Assembly (NCBI RefSeq): GCF_023856365.1
Contig: NW_026042726.1
Coordinates: 1 to 64,000 of the forward strand
Length of the DNA stretch: 64,000 nt
From: Brienomyrus brachyistius
Lineage: Eukaryota; Chordata; Actinopteri; Osteoglossiformes; Mormyridae
Direction of reading: 5' to 3'
Part shown: positions 9,091-18,978 of the stretch, one piece after another
Numbering within the stretch: position 1 is the stretch's first letter
How the letters are laid out: each line of letters starts with the position of its first letter
Position numbers and translations under genes: made by a program
The notes under the pieces: model-generated
What the model was told of the DNA's origin: nothing
Seen by the model: the letters and a program-made list of their open reading frames with translations, nothing else
The model's database searches: none

Positions 9091-10440
9091 AATTCAATTC
9101 AATTTTATTTATATAGCGCTTTTAACGACATGCATTGTCACAAAGCACTTTACATTTAACCGGCCAGAACCCCACCAAGCAAGCCTGAGGCGACAGTGGC
9201 AAGGAAACTCCCTCTAGCAGGAAGAAACCTTGAGTGGAACCTAGACTCAGAAGGGGACCCCATCCTCCTCTGGGCGACCAAGGAGCATGAAACTGCATTT
9301 ACATTGACATTCATTAGAGTTCATATAGTTATAAAGTCCCAGTTGGTTTCATGTAGTTATATCCAGGAGTCCAGGTGCGGGTTCACACGGTGTAGTCGGC
9401 TCGGTATCAGCTCGAAAAAGAGAAGATGGAGAAGAGTTATTGCCCTACACCTAACCGGCAGGACTAAAGCAACTATGACAGCCTGCCTAAAAGAGTGACC
9501 TGGAAGGAAGCACAGGCATGAGGGTTTACAGAGGTTTTGGCGTCAAGCCACCTCCCATCCACAGCTTAAGTGATCGGCGAGAGTGGCAGGACGACAGCAC
9601 CAATCCCCCCTTTCCCCTTCAATCTCAAATAACTATGAACCTCCAGATTTCCCATTCACCTTAGAAAAGAAGATTTAACTATCCAAAAGACTGGCGAAAG
9701 AGGTACATCTTAAGCCTTGACTTAAAAGCAGAGATTGTGTCTGAGTTCCGAACACTAATAGGAAGTTTATTCCATAGCTGTGGTGCTTTATGAGCAAATG
9801 CTCTTCCCCCAAAGGTAATGTTCTTTATTCTGGGTACGGATAGAATACCTCCATCTCGTCATCTAAGTGTATGATTCGGAACGCAAATGAGGTCACTCAC
9901 ATACTGCGGTGCAAGACCATTTACAGCTTTATAGGTTAAGAGCAGTGTTTTGTAGTCAACACGAAATCTAACTGGCAGCCAGTGCAGTGAAGATAAAATT
10001 GGGGTAATATGATTATATGTTTTAGTTTAACTATTGCTAGTAGCGGTTCAATCAATGCTGGGAGCATCGCTGAATAATTTTGATGGAACAGGGTCTAGCA
10101 TACAAGTAGATGAATTTGAAGATAAAATTAAGTACATCAGTTCTGACTGGTTAACCAATATTCAATATTCAAAATGTTCTGTTTAATTGAGCATATTTTT
10201 GGTCAAAAAGTTTCATAAAGTCGTCACTGGAAAATAACCAGTGGTCTGGTTATTAGTCAGCTTGGACACCATAGTAAATAGGAATCTAGGATTATTTTTG
10301 TTTATTTCAATTAGTTCTGATAGATACTAGATGATTTGGCGGCACTAAGAGCCTTTTTGTAGCTACCCATAGCCTCTTTCCATGCTAGTTCGAACACCAC
10401 TAGTTTAGTATGATGCCACTTACATTCTGTAAGGACATAA
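9091..10440 (-). pseudogene. L2-like LINE 3' fragment with internal deletion
   Basis: Read on the minus strand: an ORF2 linker (FELAWKEAMGSYKKALSAAK, then NKNNPRFLF near 10290); a deletion removing the whole reverse transcriptase core; the ORF2 C-terminus (ITPILSSLHWLPVRFR near 9960-10010, NGLAPQYVSDLI, then AFAHKAPQLWNKLP near 9760-9800); and a 3' UTR with the family-typical end of a TATATAAATAAAATTGAATT-like tail at 9091-9115. The endonuclease and most of the RT are absent. The first 90 bp lie outside the tandem array, whose left boundary cuts this 3' UTR at 9181. Confidence 0.85.
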
Positions 10441-11619
10441 AACTTATAGGTCCTGCAGGCCCCAACTCTGATCAGCCTGCATCAGTCTATTTCAGAGCTC
10501 CGCTGGCCCAGGCAAGACTGGACTCAACTCGTCAAACCACCCCTTTTAAGGAAGGCAAAGGCCTGCCGGCTCCTGAGAGACTGGATAGGAATAACTGGAG
10601 CAGCACAGAAAAAGCAAGACCTTTCACCCCCGGAGTGACCAGAGTTCCACAATCAATCCACAGCAACAACAGCTGTCAGCCTCCAGACACAGACACCTTT
10701 TCCACTATAAACAGGATAACTCAGCACACATAGATGTTAGGGACAAATACACGCATGTTTGGTCTCGTTTGAATAGGCATGAGACGAGGAGTATTATACT
10801 CTCAGATTTAAGGCAGTATAGCTTTTCCTAAGAGAAATACAGAAACTTCGGCTCAACCCACCAAACTGAGAGAGATTCTCTCATGGTAGAACAAGGGAAT
10901 TACAACCACCCCCTAAAGTGATCTGATTGGCTGGGGACTTGAGAACCAAGGTCAGCAATGCCCCTAAAATTAACCATTGACCGAAATTAGTCAGTCTTCA
11001 GAAACATGCCATCACCTGGTCTGGATACTTAAGGAAGGGCTTCAGAAGTAGTCGGGGAGTCACTCTGTAATCAGAGCTCCCGCAGAGAACTGGGTGAAAG
11101 TCTATCTGTAGTCAGATACTTTCCACAGAACTTTGTTCACTCTCAGCTGAGGAATGTGAATACATGATATGAAGACAACTGGATCACAACTGGATCACGG
11201 GGGAATCATAAGCAGGGAAGAACACACAGGCAAACAGCAGCAGCAACATTAAAGGCAGGACTGAGAAGCACATTTATACAAGGCTAAGCAGGGAGCAAAC
11301 TAGAGGCACCTGAAATGAGTAACACAAGGGCAGGAAGGAGAGGTAAAACAAACGCGGAACAGGCATGGCACGTTATACCACACTAGGGAGGAAACGGGAG
11401 GTTCAGGAGGGCAGGGTGTGGCAGGGATCCATTTCAAAATTTAATTTTGGCTTGTACAAACCTTGGTAAAAGCTGCAAAAGATCGATCAACCACTTTCTG
11501 AGCTATTGTCTTAACAAACAAAGCATCTGTTGGGGTGGCGGTGTCTGGGGAATACCATGTGTAATACACCTTGTGAAGATTTATATGTAAAACAAAATAT
11601 TTTTTGATTCTATCACACA
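10441..11619. other. Unidentified segment of the array unit
   Basis: It holds a 107-codon open frame at 10410-10733 (Pro/Ser/Thr-rich, no domain recognised), present in all seven units only because the units are copies. From TGTTAGGGAC at 10734 to about 11160 it has LTR- or promoter-like traits: a TG start, a TACTTAAGG stretch near 11026, and a 41-bp imperfect tandem duplication at 11058-11140. I see no matching second LTR and no polyadenylation signal. The last 250 bp are purine-rich sequence of unknown origin. Confidence 0.35.
11058..11140. repeat. Imperfect 41-bp tandem duplication
   Basis: Two adjacent blocks align as AGTCNNTCTGTANTCAGA followed by a CAGAGAACT / CAGAACTTT stretch, starting at 11058 and 11099. 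It lies just downstream of the TACTTAAGG stretch. It recurs in every full unit. Confidence 0.6.
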
Positions 11620-11631
11620 TATAGAAATTAT

Positions 11632-11986
11632 CCATCCATCCATTTTCCAAACCGCTTATCCTATTGGGTCGCGGGGGGTCCGGAGCCTATCCCAGAATCA
11701 ATGGGCACGAGGCAGGGAACAACCCAGGATGGGGGGCCAGCCCATCGCAGGGCACACTCACACACCATCCACTCACACACACACACCTACGGGCAATTCA
11801 GCAACTCCAATTAGCCCCAGCATGTTTTTGGACTGTGGGGGGAAACCGGAGTACCCAGAGGAAACCCCACAACGACATGGGGAGAACATGCAAACTCCAC
11901 ACACATGTGACCCAGGCGGAGACACGAACCCGGGTCCCAGAGGTGTGAGGCGACAGTGCTAACCACTGCACCACCATGCCGCCCCT
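11632..11986 (-). mobile_element. tRNA-derived SINE, minus strand, with 12-bp TSD (unit 1)
   Basis: Full-length family member in reverse orientation: tail (CCATCCATCC) at the left, tRNA-like head ending CACCATGCCGCC at the right. It is flanked by a perfect target-site duplication TATAGAAATTAT at 11620-11631 and 11987-11998. The B-box region reads GGTTCGTGTC on the minus strand, one change from consensus. The intact duplication shows a fairly young insertion that happened before the array amplified. Confidence 0.92.
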
Positions 11987-11998
11987 TATAGAAATTAT

Positions 11999-12567
11999 TC
12001 TAGGTTTAAATAGTAATTTAGCTGAGTAACTAGGCTGAAATTCTAGATAGTTGCAATTTTAAGAATTATTACTATTATTCACAGCTTTTAAGCATGCAGT
12101 TGGATGACGGATGGATGGATATTCAGCCACCAGAAATGCCAATTGTTGTTAAGAGGATCAAAGTCTGCAAAGTAGTATGCAGGGTTTAAGGCCAGAACAC
12201 AGCATACTCTCCGACAGAAAGCATAAAGTTCACTGGGGGAATTTCTGTGGCCACTGCCTGAACAGCATGTGTGGAGAATGTTTATGAGGGTCGAGCCATG
12301 CAGAGCTGCTGGCCCTGGCATGTAATGATGAATCACAAATCAGTTAAAAATCGGTGCAAATGCATGAAGATTTAAACCGGCTGATGTGGAAAATGAATCA
12401 CTATTGTAGGAGTACTTCACAGTACTTTAACAGAAAAACTGGTGTAATATTACATTTGATTTCACAATGTGAGTTTGACGTCAGATGTCACTGCGTATCA
12501 CGTCGACATCGTACGTCAGTTTTTGGTTTTGAGCGAACGCGAGATGATGAATGAATTTGAAACTGAG
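11999..12567. other. Unidentified unit segment with CRE-like palindrome
   Basis: No recognised repeat apart from a short GGATGGATGGAT run near 12109, possibly a SINE-tail remnant. It contains TGACGTCA at 12476-12483, the palindromic CREB/ATF consensus, with a further GTACGTCA at about 12511-12518. No gene or TATA context nearby supports promoter activity. Confidence 0.3.
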
Positions 12568-12860
12568 GACGGCACAGTGGTTAGTGCTGGCTTCGGTCCA
12601 GGGCCCTTTCTGTGTGGAGTTGCATGCTCTCCCCGTTTTCGCCGGGGACTCCAGGTTCCTCCCACGGTCCAAAAGCATGCAGGATAGGTTGACTGGTGAG
12701 TCTAAATTGGCCCTGTAGTTGTGTGAGTGTGTGCGACCTGCGGTGTGTAGGTGACTGCCTGGGCTTGGTTCCTGTCTGCGCCCCTTGTTCCCGGGATAGG
12801 CTCCGGTCTCCCCCGCGATCTCAGTTGGGATTAAGTGGTTTCAGAAAATGGATGGATGGA
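12568..12860 (+). mobile_element. Diverged SINE of the same superfamily, head-deleted (unit 1)
   Basis: Begins GACGGCACAGTGG and contains the conserved GTGTGGAGT, CTCTCCCCG and CCAAAAGCATGC body motifs and a GGATGGATGGA end. The B-box part of the tRNA head is missing. It is clearly more diverged than the SINE at 11632, so it is an older insertion. Unit 1 lacks one C after 12621 that all other full units carry. Confidence 0.75.
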
Positions 12861-13149
12861 CGCACCGCCCGATCTTCAATTGGCGGTGTGGCAGCATATT
12901 AGCTTTCCGGTAATCACAAACGAGGAGGAAACAGCGAGAAAAGCACAGACAAGACATAAACTGCATGCAAACATTGTAATAGACTGATAACATACACAAA
13001 CAGGTCCACTGGCACCACCGTGAGCTGAGTGAAGATTATTAAAAGGGCAAAGCACGCTAAAAAGCTGCACATGCAAACCTTAGCTTATTTATTTGATTTA
13101 TTTTTTTTTATTTACTTATTTTGATTTGGGATTTTTTTCAACAGTATTT

Positions 13150-13327
13150 TATTCAAATTCAGTTGCACTGTTCACAACAGTGTCAACAGTTCAGAAAGAT
13201 AAATATAAGAATATTTTTGAATATATTTGTCTGCAGCTCATTCTGCAAAAAATGAGAAAATTGTATCGTGAACTCAGAATCGTGAATCGTATCAAATGGT
13301 GAGTTGAATGTATCGTTACATCCCTAG
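13150..13327 (-). mobile_element. hAT-like terminal fragment
   Basis: On the minus strand it starts CTAGGGATGTAACGATAC and continues with ATTCACGATTC- and GTTCACGATAC-like runs. This is the pattern of a very common vertebrate hAT-type non-autonomous element. The opposite terminus is not found, so only one end remains. Confidence 0.55.
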
Positions 13328-13740
13328 TTCTTACAGTAGTACTATGGTATGGTGGAGCCACATGACAGGAAGGCAGTACATTGCGAAGTCTGTTAAGAAC
13401 ATCATTCGCACTGAACTGCCCTCCATTGACCAGCTGTACTTTAACTGCCACAGTAACAAGGTTCAGTCTATAATCCAGGACTCTGACCACCATCCACAAA
13501 CACTGACTAGCAGATTCATGAACAGCTTCATTCGCCAAACAATTCAAACCTGCAGCTTTTGCATCCCCTGTAACAGTCATTTCCACGGCAGCTGCACTGT
13601 ACAGCTGTTACTGCACTTTATCCACCACTGACCACGTATCATCCAGTTTTGTCCTGCTTTGTATCGCACTGTTTCTGCACCATGTTGTCTTGTACTCCCT
13701 TGTGTTGTTATGCACCATCTGTGTTGTTCTGAGCAGTGCC
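13328..13740 (+). pseudogene. LINE ORF2 C-terminal fragment
   Basis: The plus-strand frame reads SVKNIIRTELPSIDQLYF, then KVQSIIQDSDHHPQTL, then RFMNSFIRQTIQ. This is the order seen in the C-terminal tail of several L2-related fish LINEs (endonuclease-type non-LTR elements). A T/C-rich 3' UTR with repeated TTGTACT and TTGTGTTG motifs follows. No RT domain is present. The frame is open over 13308-13631 but has no start context of its own. Confidence 0.55.
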
Positions 13741-14870
13741 ATGATGCAATATTACAAAAAGATCTTGAGGAAATGCAGAGTTCTGGAGGAGATTCTCACA
13801 GATCATGGCATGTGTTTATACTGAAGAAACTGTACAAATTGCTAGACATAAAACACAGGACTGGCAACTGTGGTACGTTTTAACACCTTGATAAAAAACT
13901 TAAAATCCATAGTAAGTAGGACAACCTCATAGAACCTTTACTAGTCATTGTTCAGAAGATTAACACGGATTAAAAACCATTACTATGAAAGCACGCTAAT
14001 CAGTTAAGTTGATTATGTGGAGAGAGAGAAAAAAAACTGTCTTTGAAAAAGATCAACCATAGAACGAAGCTGCAGCATTGACACCCCCTAGTGGTGATTT
14101 GAAGATAGTTCTGTCTGTAGCAGCTAAGCAGTAGATTTGGCGTCAGGTGCCATGACAAACTCAGTGCTGCTCGGTTTGAACGGCAGAAGCACAAAAATAA
14201 AGGGGGCATCTACTGCACGCCCCCCACCCTTGAAAATGGTACAAATTATCATGCAACAGTTTTCTTAAGTAAGTCTTTTTGGGCGTCTGCAGAAACCTCC
14301 ACGATGCGATTGCCCTGATTAAGAAGTGCGCAGCGGATACAATTTGGGATGCATCGTTCATCCGATTTATTAATATATAATTATTAGTATGTCTATATTA
14401 TTTTAGAAACGTTACTTGACGAATATTTTTCATTGAGATTGATTCCCCGTTTAAAATTTTGGTGACACTTCATATTTTTTAAGAGAGACAGACAATTTGA
14501 CGCATGCAATTTGCAGAAATATGTTGTGCCGCTATAAAGTACACAGGCAGCATGACAAACATAAGTACTCACTGAAGCCACGACATACGCCCGGCTGGCC
14601 CCAGCGGTACCCCTAAGAAGAAGGCTTTTTTCACAACCCACGACCATCACGAGGGCAAAAAAAACTGAATAGCCTAGAATTTAGTTAATTACAAGGCACA
14701 TATTTATTGGAGCAAGAGCTCTAACATAAAACTACCTTGTAATTATAAAGTATTATGGCTGTGAACAATGTACAAACAGGCACAGAAAGTAAAATACTCC
14801 AAAAATGCAAAGAACCTAAATATTTTTGTTTCCACCGATTCACTCTTGATGTGTTAGGAGTCACAGTTCA
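13741..14870. other. Unidentified segment of the array unit
   Basis: About 1.1 kb with only short frames, a GAGAGAGAG/A-run microsatellite near 14022-14036 and AT-rich stretches. I recognise no repeat family here. The right end leads into the transposase relic. Confidence 0.3.
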
Positions 14871-14875
14871 GTAGC

Positions 14876-17000
14876 CTATTCTTCAGTATCTGCATTTAAG
14901 ACCACCAACTGCTCTTTCTCCTCCTTCGCTCGTCGGCTCAGAGTATTGGACTTGGTAAGTAATGTTGCCCTTTTGGTTCCAGCAGCACTCTCTGCTTCCT
15001 CTGCCATGTGCTCAGCATCCTTTTGTAAACTCTCACATACACTTTCCAGTGAGACTCTCTTCCTCTTGAGTTCCTCAAGTTTTCTTTTTTGCTTTTCGCT
15101 CATCTTTCACCTTTGGTCAGAGGCGCTTTGGTTGCTCCCCCACACACTCTGACATGGTCGCATATAAGCCTCTGTGCAACAACTGTTTCCTCTGATAAGT
15201 TGCAGGTCTCCACCTCTATTCGTTCCACTTCGGCTTGCCCATAGGACAGCAGCAGCAAGTTCTTGCAGAACATCCAGAGGTCAGGATAAGGCCCACTAAC
15301 TTTTTGATGTAAAAAGACATCAACTTTGGATGGTGCTGAAGGAATGAAGGATATAAAATCCAAGCCTTTTGCCTCATTGTGCAGGTGATTATCAGACTGC
15401 TGGGATATTGCATCACCTGTAATTACATTAATTACAGTAGATTAGATGCAGATCAACAATGTCAATACACAGAATCACATGTAGAATAGGAAAGTGATTT
15501 ATAACCCAATTTTCCTATGATACCATAAATGTGCAATCATTTTAATTTAATCTTGAGATATCTCTAGGCTCATCAAAGAAAATATAACTGGGCTGATGCT
15601 TCTTTTCAAACACCAAGAGTCGGTCTTCTAAATACTGCTAAAATCTACGTGTTAACACTATTCAGTTCAGGGACGGATTATGGGTTGTGTGGGCCCCTGG
15701 GTAAAACGTTCGCGAGGCCCCCCCCCACCACCACCACCTGCACCACCACCACAACCACCACAAGTCAAGGGCCCTTGGCAGCCAAACACCCTCCCTATAG
15801 GGTCAGGGGACCTTGTAGGCAGAGGATCAAAGAATGTAGGCCCTCTAAAATAGACAAACGAAAATACATTGCTGATAAGCGTTGCAAATTGTTTTGGGCT
15901 TGGGGCCCACGGGCCCCCTGCACCCCAAGGGCCCCTGGGCAGCGGCCCCGCTAACCCGGTTTGTAATCCGTCCCTGATTCAGTTAGATGTGAAAAAAGAA
16001 AAGCATAATTTAAAAATAATATTCTGAACTATCCTATTCTTATCCTATGATTTACCAGCAGATATCCTGCCTGCCAACCGATTCTCCTGCGCAAACTTCT
16101 GCATGAGATTTCTCCTTTTCTGCTGGCAGTTATCTGGCTGGTGTGCATTTTGTTTGGGTCCAAGCACGTCATCTCATGTACAATCGAGTACTTCAGAGGG
16201 CATTTATCCAAGGCCTTTTTGCACATTTTTGAGAGCACAATCTGGCAATTTTTTTTAATCTGAAGGACACCAAGGTCACTTCCACTGCCTTTGGCTCCTG
16301 ACTGTCTCTGACAAAAAGATGGTTTGTCAAATTTCCAGAATCTTTCTGCACACTCAGCCCAAGGTTAACACTACCTCAGCTGTACATATCAAACCAGCTC
16401 AAACTCCATGTTATTCACATATTTTTTACTTCACAATTGTTTGATACATTTGTATGTAAAGATACCAGTGAATTCACAGAAGTCCCACCTTGATGACAGC
16501 CATTCCTATATCCACCTCCTTTGGACTGAGCCAGAGTTTTTGCCTGTACAACAGCTGTACATGTTGCTACACAACACTTAAACATTCTATTTCCTCAATG
16601 AACTATTTTTTTTGCAGCAAAAGCCATGAAGCAGCAATAAAATCTTTAAAATATGCTTACCAATAAATATGGTTCTCCCATTTAAACACATGTAAAGATA
16701 AACCATGGATATTTAAAAATCATGGGTTCGTTAATGAGTTTAAATGTTATTGAATGGCTTACCTTAAACTTCTCCAGTAAGTCTTCAGCGGTGGAGTGGC
16801 TCATGTACTGTGATCCCAGAACCAGGACTGCACTCGAGAGCCATTCTCATAATTCACCCAATACCTGACATGCACATCCAGTTGTTTTCTTTTGATGGTC
16901 CTGTTCATACTTACGTCAAACATGACAACGAAGCTCCCTTTTAATATATGGAGCGAGTCCAAATCGCGCAAGAAAAGCGGTTTTATCTTTACCACAAGTG
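14876..17000 (-). pseudogene. Intron-bearing hAT-like transposase relic (unit 1)
   Basis: Minus-strand blocks in coding order are: QLDVHVRYWVNYENGSRVQS (about 16890-16830), then after a frameshift SQYMSHSTAEDLLEKFK ending at a GT donor at 16763; LSPKEVDIGMAVIK (near 16530-16490) followed by GT; ALDKCPLKYSIVHEMTCLDP (about 16210-16150); PYPDLWMFCKNLLLLSYGQ then VETCNLSEETVVAQRLICD (15300-15150); and a terminal coiled-coil-like Lys/Glu/Ser-rich block of 75 codons ending at 14876. The LSYGQAEVER segment resembles the C-terminal dimerisation motif of hAT-superfamily transposases, but part of the usual FS-containing motif is missing. The exon-like blocks with donors suggest an element with introns. 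Frameshifts and gaps show it is dead. Family name not recognised. Confidence 0.65.
15668..15976. mobile_element. hAT-type MITE with perfect 8-bp TSD (unit 1)
   Basis: 309 bp with terminal inverted repeats CAGGGACGGATTA at 15668-15680 and its complement TAATCCGTCCCTG at 15964-15976. It is flanked by ATTCAGTT on both sides (15660-15667 and 15977-15984). An 8-bp duplication and CAG-type ends are the hAT hallmark. The inside is GC-rich with a poly-C/(CAC)n tract and gives a spurious 101-codon open frame. It sits between exon-like blocks of the transposase relic. Confidence 0.92.
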
Positions 17001-17241
17001 ACCCTGCGAGTCAGGGAACATCACCCTGGAGACGGTGTGAATGTCATCATTGGACGTATAGGAGTGATGTCGGCAAACCGTTTGCAAAGCCCATAGCACT
17101 TCTGCTTTCAGTGTGGGTTGAGGAGGATGTACTGAAGGCATTATTTGTCATGGGATCCGGAGACACTGCCAAAACGGGTGTAGGCCTATCTTTAGAGGTT
17201 GTACTTATCTCCACTGAATAAACATAAATCTGGGCTTATTC

Positions 17242-17762
17242 TATACTGAACAAAAATATAAACGCAACACTCTTGTTTCTGCTCCCATTTTTCATGAGAT
17301 GGACTTAAAGACCTACAATTCATTCCAGATACACAATATTACCATTTCTCTCAAACATTTCTCACAAATCAGTCTAAATGTGTGATAGTGAGCACTTCTG
17401 CTTTGCTGAGATAATCCATCCCACCTCACAGGTGTGCCACATCAAGATGCTGATCTGACATCATGGGTAGTGCACAGGTGTACCTTATACTGCCCACAAT
17501 AAAAGGCCACCCTGGAATGTGCAGTTTTTTGCTTTATTGGGGGTCTGGGGACTCAGAACCGGTCAGTATCTGGTGTGACCACCATTTGCCTCATGCAATG
17601 CAACACATCTTCTTCGCATAGAGTTTATCAGATTGTCAATTGTGGCCTGTGGAATGTTGGTCCACTCCTCTTCAATGGCTGTGCGAAGTTGTTGGATATT
17701 AGTGGGAACTGGTACACGCTGTCGTATACGCCGGTCAAGCACATCCCAAACAAGAGCAGCTG
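17242..17762. mobile_element. Tc1/mariner-type element, one end preserved (unit 1)
   Basis: Starts with TA then TACTGAACAAAAATATAAAC, the known terminus of a widespread fish Tc1/mariner family. Typical body motifs follow (CAGGTGTGCCACATCAAGA, ACAATAAAAGGCCACCCTGG, ATTGTGGCCTGTGGAATGTT). The far terminus is missing: similarity stops near CAAGCACATCCCAAACAAG. There is no intact transposase frame. Confidence 0.8.
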
Positions 17763-18256
17763 ACCTGAGAAATAAGAAATAAGCTAAGCTGGAAACCTGG
17801 ACCCTCCGACCAAGAATGCGTGAAGTACCCTCAGAAGGTCTACTAGAAGATGTACGTAGAAGACTACTACAGATCAGCTGATCTACACCACAGCAACAGT
17901 GATCCTTGAGCTGGAGCCGGACCGTCTTTGAAGACTCCGTAAATCTCCGTATAATAATATATATCTACGGGAACGAGAAAGGAGAAAGCAGAGAACAAGA
18001 ACAAGATTTGTAAATGTAAGATTTGAAGGACCCCCGGCATGAAAAATAGAATAGTTCTCGTCATTAGTGAACATGTGTCTCGTCATTGTGTATCATGGAC
18101 AGTAAGAGGGGGATCAATAGAGTGTTGTTATTATAACGTCTAAAAAGTCTGTCGATAAATCAATAAGAAAATAAATGAAGTCGTTTTCGCGAACACGCGA
18201 ACAGGGGCCGGACCGACTGTAGGGGGCGTGGCCAGAGACAGCCATAGCTGTCAAGT
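17763..18256. other. Unidentified segment before the sub-array
   Basis: Contains a 14-bp perfect palindrome AGATCAGCTGATCT (17871-17884) and CG-bearing stretches (TTTCGCGAACACGCGAAC near 18184-18201). No family recognised. It ends at CATAGCTGTCAAGT, after which the CCCGT-rich sub-repeat homology begins. Confidence 0.3.
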
Positions 18257-18353
18257 CTCCCGTTTTGGCCGGGAAACTACCGTATTTTACTTCTCTTTCC
18301 CGCCGTCCTCCCGTATTAGTATTTTCCCGTAAATCTCCCTTATATTATATAGT

Positions 18354-18424
18354 TGCTGGATAGTGTAGTGGTAAGATCGCCGCCTTTCACACGGGAGACC
18401 GGGGTTCGAATCCCGGTTGTGGCC
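18354..18424 (+). tRNA. tRNA-Glu(UUC)-like sequence, probable pseudo-tRNA, unit 1 copy 1
   Basis: Perfect A box TAGTGTAGTGG (18361-18371) and perfect B box GGTTCGAATCC (18403-18413), 31 nt apart. The anticodon loop CTTTCAC gives TTC at 18386-18388, which reads as Glu. The arms pair imperfectly: D-stem 3 of 4, anticodon stem 3 of 5, T-stem 4 of 5 with a G-G mismatch. The acceptor stem (TGCTGGA with TTGTGGC) has only two Watson-Crick pairs. A TTTT pol III stop lies at 18434-18437. The overall resemblance to tRNA-Glu/Asp is clear, but the acceptor fails, so transcription is plausible while charging is not. Confidence 0.6.
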
Positions 18425-18630
18425 AAAAATATATTTTATATATTTTATATATTTATATTTATATTTATATTATATTTTATATAATTTATATTATTTTATA
18501 TTTCCTGTCTTAAAATGTAAGGGATACTGGAGCCTCCCGTTTTGGCCGGGAAACTACCGTATTTTACTTCTCTTTCCCGCCGTCCTCCCGTATTAGTATT
18601 TTCCCGTAAATCTCCCTTATATTATATAGT

Positions 18631-18701
18631 TGCTGGATAGTGTAGTGGTAAGATCGCCGCCTTTCACACGGGAGACCGGGGTTCGAATCCCGGTTGTGGC
18701 C
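18631..18701 (+). tRNA. tRNA-Glu-like, unit 1 copy 2
   Basis: Same sequence as the copy at 18354, exactly 277 bp downstream. Flanks are identical on both sides. Confidence 0.55.
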
Positions 18702-18907
18702 AAAAATATATTTTATATATTTTATATATTTATATTTATATTTATATTATATTTTATATAATTTATATTATTTTATATTTCCTGTCTTAAAATGTAAGGG
18801 ATACTGGAGCCTCCCGTTTTGGCCGGGAAACTACCGTATTTTACTTCTCTTTCCCGCCGTCCTCCCGTATTAGTATTTTCCCGTAAATCTCCCTTATATT
18901 ATATAGT

Positions 18908-18978
18908 TGCTGGATAGTGTAGTGGTAAGATCGCCGCCTTTCACACGGGAGACCGGGGTTCGAATCCCGGTTGTGGCC
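18908..18978 (+). tRNA. tRNA-Glu-like, unit 1 copy 3
   Basis: Third copy. Its AT-rich 3' flank is shortened by the unit boundary at 19021-19023, but the T-run remains. Confidence 0.55.

Noticed and set aside
9196..9498. 100-codon plus-strand frame starting MARKLPLAG, present in all units.
   Set aside because: Antisense of the L2-like LINE 3' UTR; this frame is a common spurious prediction in fish DNA.
10410..10733. A 107-codon open frame preserved in seven copies looks like a conserved multicopy gene.
   Set aside because: The copies are identical because the whole 9.5-kb unit was duplicated recently, so preservation is not evidence of selection. No domain, and its start lies inside L2-like LINE sequence.
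11632..11986. Separate SINE insertions in each array unit.
   Set aside because: All copies have the same position and the same 12-bp duplications, so one insertion was copied with the unit.
13191..13586. 131-codon minus-strand frame repeated in units.
   Set aside because: Antisense shadow of the LINE C-terminal fragment and the hAT-like end.
15649..15954. Pro/Thr-rich 101-codon frame with a poly-threonine run.
   Set aside because: Product of the poly-C and (CAC)n interior of the hAT MITE.
18354..18424. Functional tRNA-Glu gene cluster.
   Set aside because: The acceptor stem has only two Watson-Crick pairs and other stems have mismatches. Retained as a tRNA-like, probably pseudo-tRNA, element.
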